Origin: JAZRGE01 sp045644025
GTDB taxonomy: Bacteria > Bacillota > Clostridia > Oscillospirales > Acutalibacteraceae
Direction of reading: 5' to 3'
Assembly (NCBI GenBank): GCA_045644025.1
Contig: JAZRGE010000098.1
Location: 1 to 5,742 of the forward strand
DNA length: 5,742 nt
Shown: piece by piece, positions 4,842-5,742 of the stretch
Position numbering within the stretch: the stretch's first letter is position 1
Layout: each line of letters begins with the position of its first letter
The notes under the pieces: generated by a model
What the model saw: the letters and a program-made list of their open reading frames with translations, nothing else
Databases searched by the model: none
What the model was told of the DNA's origin: nothing
Program-made: the position numbers and the translations under genes

Positions 4842-5647
4842 TATTTCTTAAGCTCTTTGGATCGCTTTCTGGCAGCTTCTGCAGCCAAATAAACCGATGA
4901 ATCAAAATCGGTGATATCCATAGATCTAAGGCCTGCTTCAGTGGTGCCGTTGGGAGATGCAACCATTTTTATAAGCTCATCCAGCCCAAGCGGACTCTCA
5001 TAAGCCATAAGAGCGCTGCCTCTCACAGCAGTGCAAACAAGCTCTTTAGCTGTTGCAGGATCCATGCCTGCATCTGTTGCAGATTGGATAAGGCCTTTGA
5101 TAAAGCGAAACACAAAAGCAGGAGAACTGCCGGAAACAGCAGTGACAGCATCCATATCTTCTTCGCTGACAACAAATGCTTTTCCGCAAGAACGGAATGC
5201 ACCTATTATGAAATCGAACTCACTATCGCTCACGGGGGCTTTATGCACCAGAGCGGTGGCTCCTTCGCCGTAAAGCAATGGAGTGTTGGGCATTGCCCTT
5301 ATCACCTTGCAATCGCTTCCGATCGCTGATTTAACATAATCAATTGTGATCCCTGCACCAACATCAATAAGACATTTACGGGAGTTTACAGCACCTTTTA
5401 TCTGATTCAGAACAATATCATAGACCTGCGGCTTAACGGTGAGAAAGATATAATCGCATTCCTTTACCAGCAAAACGGCATCATCACAGACGTTGATTCC
5501 CTTATAGCTCATAGCCTGAGCTTTATCGGTGTTGGTATCATAAACAAAGATATCCTCGTGTTTTATGTAACCCGAACGGGTGACGCCTCCGATTATAGCA
5601 GAAGCTATATTACCCATACCAATAAAGCCGATTTTAGGCTCTTTCAT
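4841..5647 (-). CDS. proC: Pyrroline-5-carboxylate reductase
   Basis: A complete 268-residue enzyme of the usual family length. It reduces 1-pyrroline-5-carboxylate to L-proline with NAD(P)H, the last step of proline synthesis in the cytoplasm. The N-terminal Rossmann domain has IGFIGMGNIASAI (6-18). TVKPQ (70-74), RAMPNTP (117-123) and GEGATAL (127-133) follow, as expected. The C-terminal dimerisation and substrate domain shows AVSGSSPAFVF (170-180), DAGM (192-195) and ASPNGTTEAGL (230-240), close to the ProC signature. The start is supported by GGGGAG (5661-5656) eight bases before the ATG. Here proC is the first gene before spoIIM and overlaps the latter's probable promoter. Housekeeping transcription from proC could run on into spoIIM, since no terminator is seen between them. 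A terminator-like hairpin lies in its own leader. Confidence 0.93.
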   Translation of the reverse strand: MKEPKIGFIGMGNIASAIIGGVTRSGYIKHEDIFVYDTNTDKAQAMSYKGINVCDDAVLLVKECDYIFLTVKPQVYDIVLNQIKGAVNSRKCLIDVGAGITIDYVKSAIGSDCKVIRAMPNTPLLYGEGATALVHKAPVSDSEFDFIIGAFRSCGKAFVVSEEDMDAVTAVSGSSPAFVFRFIKGLIQSATDAGMDPATAKELVCTAVRGSALMAYESPLGLDELIKMVASPNGTTEAGLRSMDITDFDSSVYLAAEAARKRSKELKK

Positions 5648-5673
5648 ACCATCAACTCCCCAATAATGGGCAT

Positions 5674-5710
5674 AAAAAATCAGGAAAAAATTTGCCGAGC
5701 AAATTTCCTG
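5674..5710 (-). terminator. Terminator-like hairpin in the proC leader
   Basis: On the minus strand CAGGAAATTTGC (5710-5699), loop TCG and GCAAATTTTTTCCTG (5695-5681) form a 12-bp stem with a three-base bulge, followed by A and six T residues (5679-5674). It ends about 27 bases before the proC ATG. It may end transcription of the gene beyond the window edge, or act as an attenuator if the proC promoter lies upstream of it. Confidence 0.55.
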
Positions 5711-5717
5711 TATGTTA

Positions 5718-5723
5718 TTTATA
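5718..5723 (-). promoter_or_regulatory. Possible -10 element of a proC promoter, cut by the window edge
   Basis: TATAAA (5723-5718) on the minus strand in a very AT-rich stretch. A -35 element 17 bases upstream would begin outside the window; only its last two bases (CA) are visible and agree with TTGACA. Transcription would begin near 5711, at the base of the leader hairpin. Confidence 0.25.
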
Positions 5724-5742
5724 CTATAATAATTAACGAATG

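Overview
The window looks like a stretch of chromosome from an anaerobic, endospore-forming Firmicute, most likely in the class Clostridia (gut-type, moderately AT-rich). The main evidence is a clear spoIIM gene, needed only for engulfment during sporulation, next to a XerD-type recombinase, an association also known in Bacillus. Strong AGGAGG-type ribosome binding sites and AT-rich intergenic regions fit this. All supported genes lie on the minus strand, so transcription runs from high to low coordinates.

Layout in the direction of transcription: proC (5647-4841, proline biosynthesis); spoIIM (4783-4151); a XerD-like tyrosine recombinase (4127-3240); a ClC-family anion channel or antiporter (3194-1974); an FAD-dependent oxidoreductase of the FAD_oxidored type (1816-365); and the first 52 codons of a small gene of unknown function (156 to the window edge). 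No tRNA, rRNA, CRISPR array or insertion sequence is visible. The plus strand has only long frames antisense to these genes. The longest gene-free stretch is 208 bases (157-364).

The genes are ordinary; the intergenic regions are the interesting part. (1) spoIIM has a candidate sigma-E promoter (GCATATT, 14 bases, CATATAAA) overlapping the proC stop codon. Its -10 element is also the left arm of a perfect 12-base inverted repeat whose right arm contains the spoIIM start codon. Read-through RNA from proC could therefore hide the start codon, while RNA begun at the sigma-E promoter could not. (2) The oxidoreductase has a good vegetative promoter (TTGAAA-17-TATAAT), then a short leader with a strong intrinsic terminator and a competing 10-bp pairing, which resembles an attenuator. 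(3) The small gene at the left edge has its Shine-Dalgarno sequence inside a 13-bp hairpin ending in a U-tract. (4) ClC and proC also start just after terminator-like hairpins.

The recombinase has lysine where the family has its first catalytic arginine. The ClC protein keeps the gating glutamate but lacks the usual GSGIP motif. No wholly new multi-gene system is evident. The likeliest novelty is regulation by RNA structure at the gene junctions.
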